DNA of 41,314 bases from an uncultured Aquimarina sp. (GTDB taxonomy: Bacteria > Bacteroidota > Bacteroidia > Flavobacteriales > Flavobacteriaceae). Shown in pieces: positions 24,901 through 36,400 of this stretch. The position numbers and the translations under genes were made by a program. The stretch covers positions 1-41,314 of the forward strand of contig CANMDH010000045.1 in assembly GCA_947496555.1 (NCBI GenBank). Direction: 5' to 3'. Every line of letters begins with the position of its first letter. Position 1 is the stretch's first letter. The notes beneath the pieces were generated by a model. It saw only the letters and a list, made by a program, of their open reading frames with translations. It did no database searches and had not been told where the DNA came from.

Positions 24901-27900
24901 AGAGGATTTAATAAAAACCTTTAGAGATAAGATTAGGCTTTCTGATATAACGGTTTTGATGCAAGACTTTGATACCATTTTGAATATAAATGAGTATTCA
25001 AAGAATTTGGAAATTACAGAGGTTAAGCAAGTTAATGAAGGTTCTGTATCTAAAATGCAGTTCGAATTTGTTATAAGAAATGGAGAATTATCTTTAAAAC
25101 TCAATTTTAATGAAGGTTTGTTTCACAAATCTGATATGAAAAATATTGTAAAACATTTTGAAACGTTATTAATATCAGTTCTTGAAAAACCAGACGAATC
25201 CATCAGCTCATATAATTTTTTAAATGAAAAAGAGCAACAAAAAATTCTTTCTTTCTCAAAACCATATGAGTTTGAATCATCAAATACATCTATAATTGAA
25301 CTTTTTGATAGACAAGTTCGTAAATCACCTCATAAAACAGCTGTTGTTTGTAATGATGTACAACTAACCTATCAGCAATTATATTCATACTCCAATAAAA
25401 TAGCCGTTTTTTTAAAAGATAGATGGAATGTAACTTCCGAACAAGTCGTAGTACTTGCAATGAGCAGAACACACTTTTTGGTTGCTTCAATATTGGGAGT
25501 ATTAAGGGCAGGTGCAGCTTATTTGCCGATTGACCTAGACTATCCTGAAGAAAGAGTAAGGCATATGTTAAATATTTCAGAAGCAAATAATGTGCTTATT
25601 GACTTTCAAGAGGCCGAATATAAATCTGTGTTTTTGAATAAAAATACTGTTGAAATTCAAGCATTGATAAATGGTACTGGTACACTTTTGTTTGAAAAAA
25701 AATACCCAAATTTAGACGATAGAGCCTATATAATTTTTACATCCGGAACTACTGGTTTTCCAAAAGGAATGGGAATTAATCATAGGGCATTGGTAGATTA
25801 TGTAGAGACTTTTAACTCTTATTTTGACGTTTCTAAAGATGATACATTTGTGCAACAAGCGTCGATAGCATTTGACACCATGGTTGAAGAGGTTTTTCCG
25901 ATTTTAACAAAAGGTGGAAAGCTTGTAATATCTGAAAATGGAGGCAAGTATATCGATGAGCTAGTTGCCCTTATTAGAACTGAAAATGTATCTGTATTAA
26001 GTACTACCCCGGCTGTAATTAATGAATTAAATAAATTAAAAGAAGTACCTCAATTAAGAACTCTTATCAGTGGAGGCGATGAATTGAAACCTTTTCATGT
26101 AGACCGCTTGATAAACCATTTAAGTATTTATAACACTTATGGTCCTAGTGAAAGTACTGTTTGCGCAACATACAATAAAGTTAAAAGTTTATCAGAAACT
26201 AATGTAATTGGCTCACCAATAAGAAATAGAGTTGTTTTATTGTTAAATAATGATAAGCAAACTGTTCCTTTGGGATGCATAGGGGAAATATTTATTGGAG
26301 GTGTAGGTCTTACCACTGGGTATTTAAATTATAATGAGAATATAAACTTTTTAGAGAGTACTTATTTTGAAGGAGAGAGTTTGTACAAGTCTGGAGATAT
26401 AGGTAAATGGCTTTCTAACGGTAAAGTAGAGTTTTGCGGAAGAAAAGATAATCAGCTTAAAATTAATGGGTATCGAATTGAGGTTTATGACATAGAGAAT
26501 AATTTAAAGCAGATTGAAGATATTGATGATGTTGCAGTTGTGAGCAAGGAAATTGCAAACGATAGAAAAATTTTGGTTGCCTTTTACGTGTCTAAGTTAG
26601 AAATATCTCCAGATGGATTAAGGAATCTTCTTAGAAATAAGATACCTTTTTTTATGATACCTTCTCGATTTATAAGACTTCAACAACTGCCAATAACAAT
26701 TAATGGCAAGGTTGACAGAAAAGCACTTGTTTTATTAGAATATTCCTCATATGATGATCATGAAAGTAATTTACCACTAAATGATATTGAAGAAACATTA
26801 CTGGACCTTTGGAAGGAAGAATTCAGAATTGATGATATAAGTGTTTATTCTAACTTTTTTGAATTGGGGGGACATTCAATTATGGCCGTTCAATGTATAA
26901 ATCAAATTCATAGAATTTTCAATACCCAAATAAGTCTTAAACAATTTTTTACTGCACCAAGCATAAGAGCGCTTTCAACGATTATTAGAAATACTGATGA
27001 TAAAACTCATGAATCAATAAAACAGGCTGTTCATAAGGACTATTATGATTTGTCTCCCTCACAAAAAGGAATTTGGTTGTTGAATGAATTAGAAGGAGAC
27101 ACTATCGGATATAATATTTTTGGAGCATTTGAACTATCAGGAGAATTACATGTCCCAAATCTTCAAAAAGCCTTCAGAACCATTATTCACAGGCATGAGA
27201 GTCTACGGACAAATTTTGTGAAAATCGGAATAGATCCAAAACAAGTTATAAATGAGTTTGATGAAAAGTGTTTTGATGTCCTATACTTAGATTTTAGTAA
27301 AGTAGCCGATCCCAAAACGAGCTTAGCTACATTTCTTAAAGAACAAAAGTCCTTTAAGTTTGATTTAAAGAATTGGCCACTAATTAAAGTTTCGTTAGTT
27401 CGAATAAGTGAGAAAAACCATGTTTTGGCGGTTGTAATGCATCATCTGGCAGGAGATGGTATCTCTGCAAGCATTTTGATGAATGAATTTCTATCTATCT
27501 ACCAAACGCTTCATGATAAAAAAGAAATACTACTGGGCAAACCCAAGTTACAATATAGAGACTATGTAGAGTGGTTATCCTCGTCTCTAGAACATAATAA
27601 CGGTATTTATAAGGATTTTTGGACCAGTAAACTCAAAGAACCAAGACAAGAGCTTGATTTACCTATTGATCGTCCAAGATCGTCATATAAATCTTACCAA
27701 GGGGCCCAGGTTAAATTTCACGTAGATTCAGTACAAGTTGATGCACTGGAACAATTTTTCAAGAAACATGAAGTTACATTCTATTCTGGGTTTTTAACCT
27801 TGGTAAAGGTTCTTCTTTTTAAATACACCTTAAATGAAGATATAATTATTGGAGGTCCTAGTATTGGCAGACATCACAATGATTTAAACCAGTTAATTGG

Positions 27901-28426
27901 ATGTTTTGTTAACACATTAATTGTTCGAACTCATATCAAGAAGAGTGACAGTTTTATCGAAGTGTTGAAGAAGGTTAAGAAGAATGTATTAGAAAGTTTT
28001 GATTATAGTAATTACCCTTTTGAGATGATACTGGATGACTTAGGGGTTAAAAGAAACCTGAGGCGAAGCCCTCTATTTGATGTTAGGTTTATTTATGATG
28101 AAGGAGAATTACAAACGAGAAGTTTTGAAGAAGAAGTATGCATTACAAGAGAATTAAAAATAAAAAAGATTTTCGTTCCGGTAACTAGAAGTATTTATGA
28201 TCTAACCTTCAGTTTTTCACGGAAGGAAAATATGATGGCGACCATTGAATTTAATAGTCAATTATTTGATAAAGAGACAATTGAATTAATGTGTATGCGA
28301 TTGGAGAAATTAATTAATGAAATTCTTAAAAATGAGTTTTTGACATTGAATGAAATTGATTTAGAACTGCTTGCCAAAGACAATTCTGAAATTAATGATT
28401 CATTCGATGTAAAGGAAGCTTTTTAA
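21956..28426 (+). CDS. nonribosomal peptide synthetase 1 (FAAL-ACP-C-A-PCP-C)
   Basis: A 2156-residue loading-plus-first-module synthetase. Residues 1 to about 560 are a fatty-acyl-AMP-ligase-like domain (FSSGSSGNPKGVEL at 162, YGLAEASVAVS, NYYPHDLE). Residues about 570-640 are a carrier with an ACP-like site GLNSL, S599. About 650-1090 is a condensation domain (H783-H784-VIA-D788-G789), expected to N-acylate. About 1105-1590 is an adenylation domain (TSGTTGFPKG from 1262) with my by-eye pocket DTESIGTVCK, which recalls lysine-type codes. About 1605-1680 is a PCP (GGHS, S1641). About 1695-2135 is a second C domain (H1829-H1830-LAG-D1834-G1835). No epimerase or thioesterase is present. No ATG exists near the N-terminus: TTG at 21956 or GTG at 21962 must start it. 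The FAAL predicts an acylated product. The gene lies 24 bp after the peptidase gene. Confidence 0.93.
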   Translation: MNVIHKHTEEVLPYYLYHSAKHKGINFINASNSEEFLAYDDLLEKSLIVLKNLQDLELREGDEIIFQIQNNKHFLVIFWACVLGKFIPVPLSVSNANNRDQRLMAIWKMLNNPHLITDLNRPYVDLLGVKERKIINLHSLYKDNGGGKLTNINKDDIAYIQFSSGSSGNPKGVELTHQNVCINALDIINSSESSDKDSSLCWMPLTHDMGMIGFHISSLVGNINQHIIPTEVFIRRPKLWISKASEHKVTTLYSPNFGFKYFLSALGNDDNADWDLSTIRIIYNGAEPILHSLCDDFIEKLKKFGLRERCILTVYGLAEASVAVSIPKVGEPIKSYNVDRRNLALGQKIKFLSSPNDPNSANFIMVGYPLPNCQVRIANVDIELENCHIGEIQIKGKNVTQKYYNNTEETKTSFTSDGWLKTGDLGFINKKELIITGRSKNIIIVNGQNYYPHDLEKISYSIDRVELGKIAFCGIPDHDNRHDTVVAFLIFRKSIKEFIPLLKSIKHKLSTEIGIQVDKIIPINRIPKTTSGKVQYFRLKEDYQSGKFDDIMAKIDELFATSADKSLSVKEQVIKVVKSIVSSSEISANDNLFSVGLNSLQALEFCSRINDLLNTNISVTDIFDHNTINDLVEVIKKQKQKTSVIIGKSKSSCEVLPIQRRFWLLHEMDNEDTDSMFNITTSIQIKGELNTDLLQNAFEAVLKRHKVLGYTFKMYEQTLQFEVNDLNINEVFFFVDETSNEQLINFNVQDILTAKFNLARGPLCRLVLHKKSEDTYGLTLQLHHVIADGWSVKVIISDLLKYYSAIKKGNVLNNVMPDLTFQFGDYIDWIENELKENSIYKAYWVNELEKFQDFDEELPFVKKVQLKDKIKTNQVNLKFKNSLFDKLKLYAESNNVTIYVALVTCLNILLYKYTSEINRVISIVSAGRGNTSLINQVGCYIKLLPLLITIDPSESFTDMIKRVKCKVKNGLENDVYSYDRLKEDLIKTFRDKIRLSDITVLMQDFDTILNINEYSKNLEITEVKQVNEGSVSKMQFEFVIRNGELSLKLNFNEGLFHKSDMKNIVKHFETLLISVLEKPDESISSYNFLNEKEQQKILSFSKPYEFESSNTSIIELFDRQVRKSPHKTAVVCNDVQLTYQQLYSYSNKIAVFLKDRWNVTSEQVVVLAMSRTHFLVASILGVLRAGAAYLPIDLDYPEERVRHMLNISEANNVLIDFQEAEYKSVFLNKNTVEIQALINGTGTLLFEKKYPNLDDRAYIIFTSGTTGFPKGMGINHRALVDYVETFNSYFDVSKDDTFVQQASIAFDTMVEEVFPILTKGGKLVISENGGKYIDELVALIRTENVSVLSTTPAVINELNKLKEVPQLRTLISGGDELKPFHVDRLINHLSIYNTYGPSESTVCATYNKVKSLSETNVIGSPIRNRVVLLLNNDKQTVPLGCIGEIFIGGVGLTTGYLNYNENINFLESTYFEGESLYKSGDIGKWLSNGKVEFCGRKDNQLKINGYRIEVYDIENNLKQIEDIDDVAVVSKEIANDRKILVAFYVSKLEISPDGLRNLLRNKIPFFMIPSRFIRLQQLPITINGKVDRKALVLLEYSSYDDHESNLPLNDIEETLLDLWKEEFRIDDISVYSNFFELGGHSIMAVQCINQIHRIFNTQISLKQFFTAPSIRALSTIIRNTDDKTHESIKQAVHKDYYDLSPSQKGIWLLNELEGDTIGYNIFGAFELSGELHVPNLQKAFRTIIHRHESLRTNFVKIGIDPKQVINEFDEKCFDVLYLDFSKVADPKTSLATFLKEQKSFKFDLKNWPLIKVSLVRISEKNHVLAVVMHHLAGDGISASILMNEFLSIYQTLHDKKEILLGKPKLQYRDYVEWLSSSLEHNNGIYKDFWTSKLKEPRQELDLPIDRPRSSYKSYQGAQVKFHVDSVQVDALEQFFKKHEVTFYSGFLTLVKVLLFKYTLNEDIIIGGPSIGRHHNDLNQLIGCFVNTLIVRTHIKKSDSFIEVLKKVKKNVLESFDYSNYPFEMILDDLGVKRNLRRSPLFDVRFIYDEGELQTRSFEEEVCITRELKIKKIFVPVTRSIYDLTFSFSRKENMMATIEFNSQLFDKETIELMCMRLEKLINEILKNEFLTLNEIDLELLAKDNSEINDSFDVKEAF

Positions 28427-28456
28427 ATGCTATTGTGAAATTAGAAAAAAATATAG

Positions 28457-29416
28457 ATGCTATCAAACTTAAATGAAATTAGACATTTAATAGGAAATAC
28501 ACCTCTTAAAAAACTTAGTGTACAAAATCTAAGCGTTTACGCCAAGTTAGAATACAATAATTTTTCAGGAAGTATTAAAGATAGGGCTGCGTTTAATATT
28601 CTTTTTGAGGCCATTTCAGATGGACTGGTAAATAAAAATAGCCGCATTGTTGAGTCAAGTTCTGGGAATTTTGCTATCGCTCTAATGAGTATTTGTAAAA
28701 AGTTGGGTCTCAAGTTTACTTCTGTTGTAGATCCTAATATAAACAAAGGTTATGAGCATCTACTAAGATTAGGCTGTGATGTGCAGGTTGTAGACGAGAT
28801 TGATAAAACAGGTGGATATTTACTCAATAGGATAAAGAAAGTTCAGCAAATTTGTGAAGAAGACTCAAGTGCTTTTTGGACAAACCAATACGCAAACCCT
28901 AATAACTATTTGAGTTACTATCAAGGACTTGGAAAAGAAATTTGTGAATCTTTTGATGAACTAGATTATATATTTATTGCAGTAAGTTCAGGAGGTACTA
29001 TAACAGGTACCGCTAAACGGATCAAAGAAAAATTTCCGAATGTAAAGGTAATAGCAGTTGATATCGAGGGGTCTGTAATTTTTAGGATTGAACCTAGGAA
29101 AAGATACGTCTCTGGTTTGGGAGCAAGTAAAGTGCCAGACATTCTTGATGCAACATTAATAGATGATGTGGTAATTGTCTCCCATGAAGAATTAATAAAT
29201 GGCTGTAGAGAGCTTCTAATAGAGCAGTCGATATTTGCCGGGGCTTCTTCTGGGGCCTCTTATTATGCCTTAAAAAAATATTCAAAATATGATAAAGATA
29301 AACCGGAAGTACTTTTTTTATGTCCAGATAAGGGATATACATACCTAGATACCATTTATAATGATAATTGGGTAAAAAAAATGCAAACATCATTTAATGA
29401 AGGAGTAATACTTTAA
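28457..29416 (+). CDS. sbnA: 2,3-diaminopropionate biosynthesis protein SbnA
   Basis: A 319-residue PLP-dependent enzyme of the cysteine-synthase fold, closest in character to SbnA of staphyloferrin B biosynthesis. SbnA joins O-phospho-L-serine and L-glutamate to give N-(1-amino-1-carboxyl-2-ethyl)-glutamate. Visible marks are IGNTPLKKL at the N-terminus, the PLP lysine K41 in SGSIKDRAA, ESSSGNFAIAL, TNQYANPNN and SSGGTITGTAKRIKE. Followed 17 bp later by an SbnB homologue, it forms the two-step route to L-2,3-diaminopropionate (Dap). The pair sits between two NRPS genes, so Dap is very probably a building block of the peptide. A plain cysteine synthase is the alternative, made unlikely by the neighbour. 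Confidence 0.92.
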   Translation: MLSNLNEIRHLIGNTPLKKLSVQNLSVYAKLEYNNFSGSIKDRAAFNILFEAISDGLVNKNSRIVESSSGNFAIALMSICKKLGLKFTSVVDPNINKGYEHLLRLGCDVQVVDEIDKTGGYLLNRIKKVQQICEEDSSAFWTNQYANPNNYLSYYQGLGKEICESFDELDYIFIAVSSGGTITGTAKRIKEKFPNVKVIAVDIEGSVIFRIEPRKRYVSGLGASKVPDILDATLIDDVVIVSHEELINGCRELLIEQSIFAGASSGASYYALKKYSKYDKDKPEVLFLCPDKGYTYLDTIYNDNWVKKMQTSFNEGVIL

Positions 29417-29433
29417 GATTAATCAATAAAAAT

Positions 29434-30405
29434 ATGTTATACATAAACACAGAGGACATAAATCAAATAGGAAAAGACTGGGAAAGTTTGATTCAACAAC
29501 TTCACAAAACGGTTGAAGTTATCCATACTAAAGATTTTCACCAACCCATTAAACCATATCTAAGATTTAATAAACCTATTAATAGAATTATTGCAATGCC
29601 TGCTTATGTAGGAGGTGACATTAAATGGTCTGGAATTAAATGGATAGCCAGTTTCCCAGATAATATTAAGTCAAATATTCAAAGAGCACATTCTGTAACA
29701 ATCATTAATGATCCAGAAAATGGAAAACCAGTTTGTATAATTAATTCTGCAACTATAAGTGCAATACGAACAGCCAGCGTTTCAGGTTTGGTTATACAAA
29801 AATTTCTTGCTTCAAAACCAGAAATTAGAGATCTATGCGTGGGCATTACCGGATTAGGCCCAATAGGAAAAATGCATCTTGAAATGATCGATCATATTTA
29901 CGGAGATAGAATCAAACAATATAAAGTTTATGATCCCTTACCAATTAATCTAGAGAGCCTTCCTGATTGTATAAAAGATAAACTAATTCGTTGTGACGGT
30001 TGGGAGGAAGCATATTTCGATGCAGATATCTTTATGACCTGTACTGTTACCAAAGAAAGATATATAAATAAAAAACCCAAAAAGGGTTCATTACAACTTA
30101 ACATATCATTACGTGATTATCATGCATCTTTTGTGAACCAAGTAGATTACATGATAGTTGATAATTGGGACGAGGTTTGTAGAGAAAATACAGATATCGA
30201 ACAAATGCATATTAATAATGGATTAAATAAAAATGATACCTACTCTATAGAAGAATTAGTATGTAATAACTTATTTGAATCATTAAATGATGATAATGTG
30301 GTAATGTTTAATCCAATGGGTATGGCCGTGTTTGATTTGGCCCTAGCTGGTTATTACTATGAAGCTGCTTTAGAAAACAAAATTGGTACCGAAGTAAACG
30401 ATTAA
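29434..30405 (+). CDS. sbnB: 2,3-diaminopropionate biosynthesis protein SbnB
   Basis: A 323-residue protein of the ornithine cyclodeaminase/mu-crystallin family, of the SbnB type. SbnB uses NAD+ to oxidise and split the SbnA product, releasing L-Dap and 2-oxoglutarate. Marks are MPAYVGGDIKWSGIKWIASF (substrate site, about residues 51-70), INSATISAIRTASVSGL, and the dinucleotide-binding GITGLGPIGKMHLEMI near residue 139. It starts 17 bp after sbnA and ends 6 bp before the second NRPS gene, so it is part of the same transcript and should supply Dap to the assembly line. Confidence 0.92.
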   Translation: MLYINTEDINQIGKDWESLIQQLHKTVEVIHTKDFHQPIKPYLRFNKPINRIIAMPAYVGGDIKWSGIKWIASFPDNIKSNIQRAHSVTIINDPENGKPVCIINSATISAIRTASVSGLVIQKFLASKPEIRDLCVGITGLGPIGKMHLEMIDHIYGDRIKQYKVYDPLPINLESLPDCIKDKLIRCDGWEEAYFDADIFMTCTVTKERYINKKPKKGSLQLNISLRDYHASFVNQVDYMIVDNWDEVCRENTDIEQMHINNGLNKNDTYSIEELVCNNLFESLNDDNVVMFNPMGMAVFDLALAGYYYEAALENKIGTEVND

Positions 30406-30411
30406 TATTTA

Positions 30412-33400
30412 ATGAATATGAGTTTTGAAGAAAATATAAAACAAAAACTAAACAAAGAATTTTGGCAACATAAACTTAAGCTGTTAAATGGTTTGGATTT
30501 GTTTAATTTTTCCAAGACAAAAAACGTAGAAAAGCGAAAAAAAGCAGAATCTCCTTTGATTCCTGATGAATTAATCGAAGAAGTATCCTCACTCTGTAAT
30601 GATTCATATTTTTTAAGCTATACCTTTTATCTTACTATTTTACATATTTTACTTGATCATTATAATGATGTTGATAAGGTAATTACGGGAGGGTATTCGT
30701 TGGGCAACAAAGCTGAAACATATGATAAGATTAGCGAACAACTCGTGTTTTATATTTCGAAAATTGATAAGAATAAAAGTTTCAAACAACTTTTTACAGA
30801 ATTGAAAGAGGAGGCGAGTAGTGTTTCTAGGCATGAAGGTATGTCTAAGAAAAATTTTAAGGATCTCGTTGATAGTAAGCTTAACACTAATTTATTTAAT
30901 GTAGGTTTTGTAATAGGAGGGGTTAATGATCCTATTAAGAAATCGGATTTTGATCTTCTGATTCGTATCAATGAGAACAAAGGAACTCGATTTGTGATAG
31001 AACCATCTAAAAATGGATATAAATTTGATTCTTTAGAACGATTTGCTCAAAACTATGTCTACCTGCTAAAGGAGATCGTTAATAATTTATACACTCCTAT
31101 TTATGAACTAAACTTCATTAGTTCCAGTGAATTAAATGAATTACAATCTTTTAATTCAAACGATAAAGATATAGCATATGAAACTATACATTCACTTTTT
31201 GAAAAACAGGTAGTTATAAGTGAAGATAAAAAGGCTGTAATATATAATAATGAAAGTTGGACATATAAAGAACTAAATACTAAAGCCAACCGAATTGCTC
31301 ACCATATTATAGAAGAACATAGTGTGGGTCCAGACAAGCTTATAGGAGTTATGATGTCTAAGTCAAATTGGATGATTAAAACACTTTTGGCTGTTCTAAA
31401 ATCAGGTAATGCATATGTGCCCATAGACCCAAAATACCCAAAACAAAGAATTAAATATTTAATTGAGAATTCTGGCATAGATCTTTTAATTACCGAATCC
31501 AATTTACTCTCAGATCTTGATTTTTATAAAGGTTCATTTCTTGTTATTGATGTGCAATTTGATTTATTACCTGATAATGACCTAAATATAGGTGAGTCAA
31601 GTTCTTCAAGCGATTTGGCTTATATGATTTATACCTCTGGTTCTACAGGCTCTCCAAAAGGGGTTATGGTAGAACATAAAAGTATTTGTAATACTTTATT
31701 ATGGAGAAAATCATTTTATGAATTGGGTGGTAACGACGTAAATTTACAATTACCATCATATTCATTTGATAGCTCGGTAGAGGACATTTTTAGTATAATA
31801 ATATCCGGGGGAATCTTGGTTATTCCAGAAGAAGAATCAAAAACAGATTCTAGATATTTACAAAGACTAATTACACATCATACTATTACTCATTTATTGG
31901 CAACTCCATCTCTTTATCGGATTTTATTAGAAGAAATTCCTGAAGCTCTAAGGAAACTTAAAGCAATTACAGTTGCCGGTGAAGCCATTAATGAAAGTTT
32001 GGTAAATAGACATTATGAGCTGGTTCCAAAAACACCACTATTTAATGAATATGGTCCTACCGAGAATTCGGTATGTTCGACAGCTGGAAAATTAATACCC
32101 GATGAACCCGTACACATTGGATCGCCAATATCTAATGTTTCTACCTATATTATGGATGATCAGTTCAAAATAGTCCCAATAGGAGTTAAGGGTGAATTAT
32201 GTGTTGGTGGAATAGGATTAGCTAGAGGATATTATGGAGAAGAAAAACTTACCTCAAAAAAATTTATTACTATTAATATCAATGGGACTTCAGTTTTAAT
32301 TTATAGAACAGGAGATAATGCCCGTTGGTTATCAGATGGTAGAATTGAATTTTTAGGAAGAAGTGATCGACAAGTCAAAGTTAGAGGATACCGTATAGAA
32401 ATTAATGAAGTAGAAAGTTTAATTTCTAAATTACCAGAGGTGAAACAATTTGCTGCGATATCTGTGGATAACGAGGAGGATGGATTAAAACTAGTAGGTT
32501 TTGTTGTTTGCCATGAAGGTAATGATTTACACCAAATAACAGATAATGCTCGGAGGCAACTTCCTCATTATATGGTTCCCGAAAAGTTTATTGATTTAGA
32601 AGAACTTCCTATAACGGTTCATGGAAAAGTAGATTATAATCAATTACATACTTTGCTTGTAAGAGAGCATGAAGATATTGAGAATTCCAATTATGTTGGA
32701 CCTTCTACGTTATTAGAAGAAAATTTGGTCAAAATATGGGAAGAGGTTTTAAATAAAGAAAAAATTAGTGTAACCGATGATTTTTTTACCCTTGGAGGCC
32801 ATTCTTTAAGAGCCGTTCAGATAATTTCAAGAATTCAAAAGGAGTTGGGTATAAAAATCGAAATGAAGACACTTTTTTCAAATCCAACAATTAAAGCTCT
32901 AGCTCAGATTTTAGAAGATGATAGCCCGTTGATAGAGTTTGTTCCTATCAAAGCAAATCCTAATAAAGATGGATTTTATGAATTGTCCAATGCCCAAAAA
33001 AGACTATGGTTTTTAAGTCAATTTGAAGCGGGATCAAGCGCATACAATAGCACTTCTGCCTATACGTTAAAAGGGGATTTAAAAATTGATTTATTAGGTA
33101 GTGCTTTCGATTATTTAATTAGGAGACATGAGAGCCTAAGAACAACATTCGTGGTTAGAGAAGAGAAACCATTGCAGTATGTTCATGATAGTGAGATGGT
33201 AGAATTTAAATTAGAAATAATTGATCTTTCGAATGACAAATTTGGAGAACAAACCGCAAAAAACATTGCAAAAATAGATGCAACAAAACCTTTTGATCTC
33301 GAAAGAGGTCCATTGCTTAGAGGAACAATAATTAAATTATCAGAAAACCAACATGTGATGCTTTTATCCATACACCATATAATTTCTGATGGGTGGTCCA

Positions 33401-36400
33401 TGCCGGTGTTGTTTAAAGATGTAATTAAAGCATATAATTGTCTGTTAGAAAATACCAAAGTCGAATTACCAGAACTTAAAATTCAATATAAAGATTATGC
33501 CGCCTGGCAAAATGAGTTGTTAGATTCTCAAGACTTTATAAAACACGAAAAATTTTGGTTTGACAAATTTAATGGAGACATAACAGTCCTAGAACTACTC
33601 ACTGATAATCCAAGACCTACAGTTAAATCCTATGACGGATCTTTTCATTCATATGAGCTGGGACCAGAACATACTGTAATTATTGCTGATTTGGCGTCAA
33701 AATTTGATGCGAGTAAGTTTATTATTATTCAGGCAATTATAAAAGTATTGTTGTTTAAATATACTGGGCAGACTGATATAACTATTGGTAGCTTAATAGC
33801 TGGAAGAGATCATGTTGATCTTGAAGACCAAATAGGTTTTTATGTCAATACAATTCCTTTGAGAACCAAATTCAATGCAGACGATGCTTTTGGGCATTTT
33901 GTTGAAAAAATAAGACAGAATACTTTAGAAGTTTTTGACCATAGCATTTATCCCTTTGATGTTTTAATCGATAAACTTGATCTAAGTAGAAGCTTAAACA
34001 GAAGTCCTTTATTTGATGTTTTATTAGTACTTCAAAATGTTGAACAGAATACTGCAAATCAACTCAGGGATCTATCTGTGATTCCTTTCGAATTCGAATT
34101 TAATAAAAGTAAATTTGATCTATCTTTTTATTTTACTGAAAAGGATGAATATCATTTTGATTTAAAAATTGAATATGATACTGATTTGTTCTCACCACAG
34201 CGTATTGAAAATATATTCAATCACTTACGATCACTAATTGAGTCCATTTCTCAAAACTCAAATGAATCCCTTGGATCAATAGAATATATCACAAGTTATG
34301 ATTTCAATCTCATTAACAATTTTAATGATACAGCTATTTCTTTTGATGAACAAGCTACGATACATCAGTTATTTGAAAATCAATGCGGCAGTAATAATAA
34401 TGCAACAGCATTAATTTTTAATAATCAGACCTTTAGTTATAATTACTTAGAAAAAGAAGCAAATAAAATAGCTAATTGCTTAATTAACAATGGTCATTCT
34501 GTTGGAGAACCGGTTTCTGTATTATTAGATAGATCCGAGAGAATGATTGTTGTATTATTAGGTATACTCAAAACTGGAGGAGCGTACGTGCCTATTGATC
34601 CCTCATATCCATTAGAAAGAGTCGAATATATGATTGCAGATACTTCTTCCAGATTCCTTATTTCTGAGAACAGGTATTTAGATAAATGTGACAAGCTACA
34701 ATGGGAAATTGATAGTCTAGAATACTATATGTGTTTTGACGCCGATGACTCGGTTGATTATGACACCTATGAGAAAGAGAGTAAAGAACTTTGGGATTAT
34801 GTCGCCAACAAAACAGAGAATTCTGCAGGGGCATCAGGTTGGATTGATAGTTATTCTGGTAATGTATTTCAGGACACTGAAATAAAGGAAATGGTGGAAA
34901 ATGTTTGCACTAAATTACAACCTTTTCTTAATAAGGAAACTGTAGTGCTAGAAGTTGGATGTGGAAGCGGTTTAATTATAAAAGAACTTGCTCACAAGGT
35001 AAATAAATATTACGGTACAGATATTTCTGGTGAGGTATTAAAAAAATGCAGTGCAGAACTTAAATCAAATAATATTTCTAACGTATTGTTACATCATTTA
35101 TCAGCACTCGAAATAGCTTCTTTAAAAGATGAAAAATTTGATGTGATCATTGTAAATAGTGTAATTCAATATTTCCCTTCTCATCAATATTTGAGAGATT
35201 TCCTTTCCATAGCATCCAAGTTACTCTCAGAAAATGGAATATTATTCATTGGAGATATTAGAGATAAAAATTTACAGTATGAGTATTATCACTCTCTTTC
35301 AAAAGGTAATGGTATAAATGATTTGGACCTGGTAAAAAAGAAATATTCAGAAAGTGAATTATTTCTTCCAGAAACATTTTTTACAGATTATTTTAATGAG
35401 CAGAATTTTGAGTCCTTTTTACAGCCAAGTAAGAAAACAGGTGTTATAAAAAATGAATTATCCTTATATCGCTTCGATATGCTTGTCAAAGTTAATAAGG
35501 GTCTGCAATCTGTAAACAATTGTAAGGTACGTAAATACCAATTATCTGAAAAAGATATCTCAATCTGCTCAGATAAAAAGAACGATAAAGCTATCCAAAG
35601 TACAGATTTGGCATATATAATCTATACTTCGGGGTCAACAGGTCGCCCAAAAGGCGTAGAAATTCAACATTACTCTGTTGTCAACTTCTTATTAAGTATG
35701 GAAAAGCAGCTAGGTTTTGGAAAAGATGACAGTATATTGGCCACAACTACCTATACTTTTGATATTTCGGTTTTAGAGTTTTTTCTACCATTAATTACTG
35801 GAGGCCAATTACAATTAGCTACCAGAGAAAGTGTTCATGATGGGATCAAATTTCAAGAAGTATTAGTACAAAATAAACCGACCTTCTTACAGGCTACCCC
35901 TAGCTTTTGGAAAATGTTGATCGATAGCGGATGGAAAGGTAGTCCATTAATGAATTTACTGGTAGGAGGGGAATATTTAGACCCTAAACTGGGAGAAAAA
36001 CTGCTCAACCTAGGAGCTACTGTTTGTAATTTATATGGTCCTACGGAAACCACAATTTGGTCTACGTATCAAAAAATTAAAAACGTTGAAGACCTTTCTT
36101 CTATTGGAAAACCAATTGATAATACTTCTATTTATATTCTTGATTCACAAAAAAGAATTTTGCCAATTGGTATTGAAGGTGAAATTTATATAGGGGGTAA
36201 AGGACTGGCAAGAGGATATACCAACAATGTCGAACTTACTAAAAGTAGATTTGTCGAGCATGAAGATATTGAAGAAAGATTATACAAAACAGGTGATTTA
36301 GGCAGGTGGTTTATCGATGGCCAAATCGAATATAGAGGTAGAAGTGATAGCCAAATTAAGATAAGAGGATATCGAATTGAACCAGGAGAAATAGAATCGG

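Noticed and set aside
28457-29416. Plain cysteine synthase as the identity of the SbnA-like gene
   Set aside because: The immediate SbnB partner and the position between NRPS genes favour the Dap pathway.
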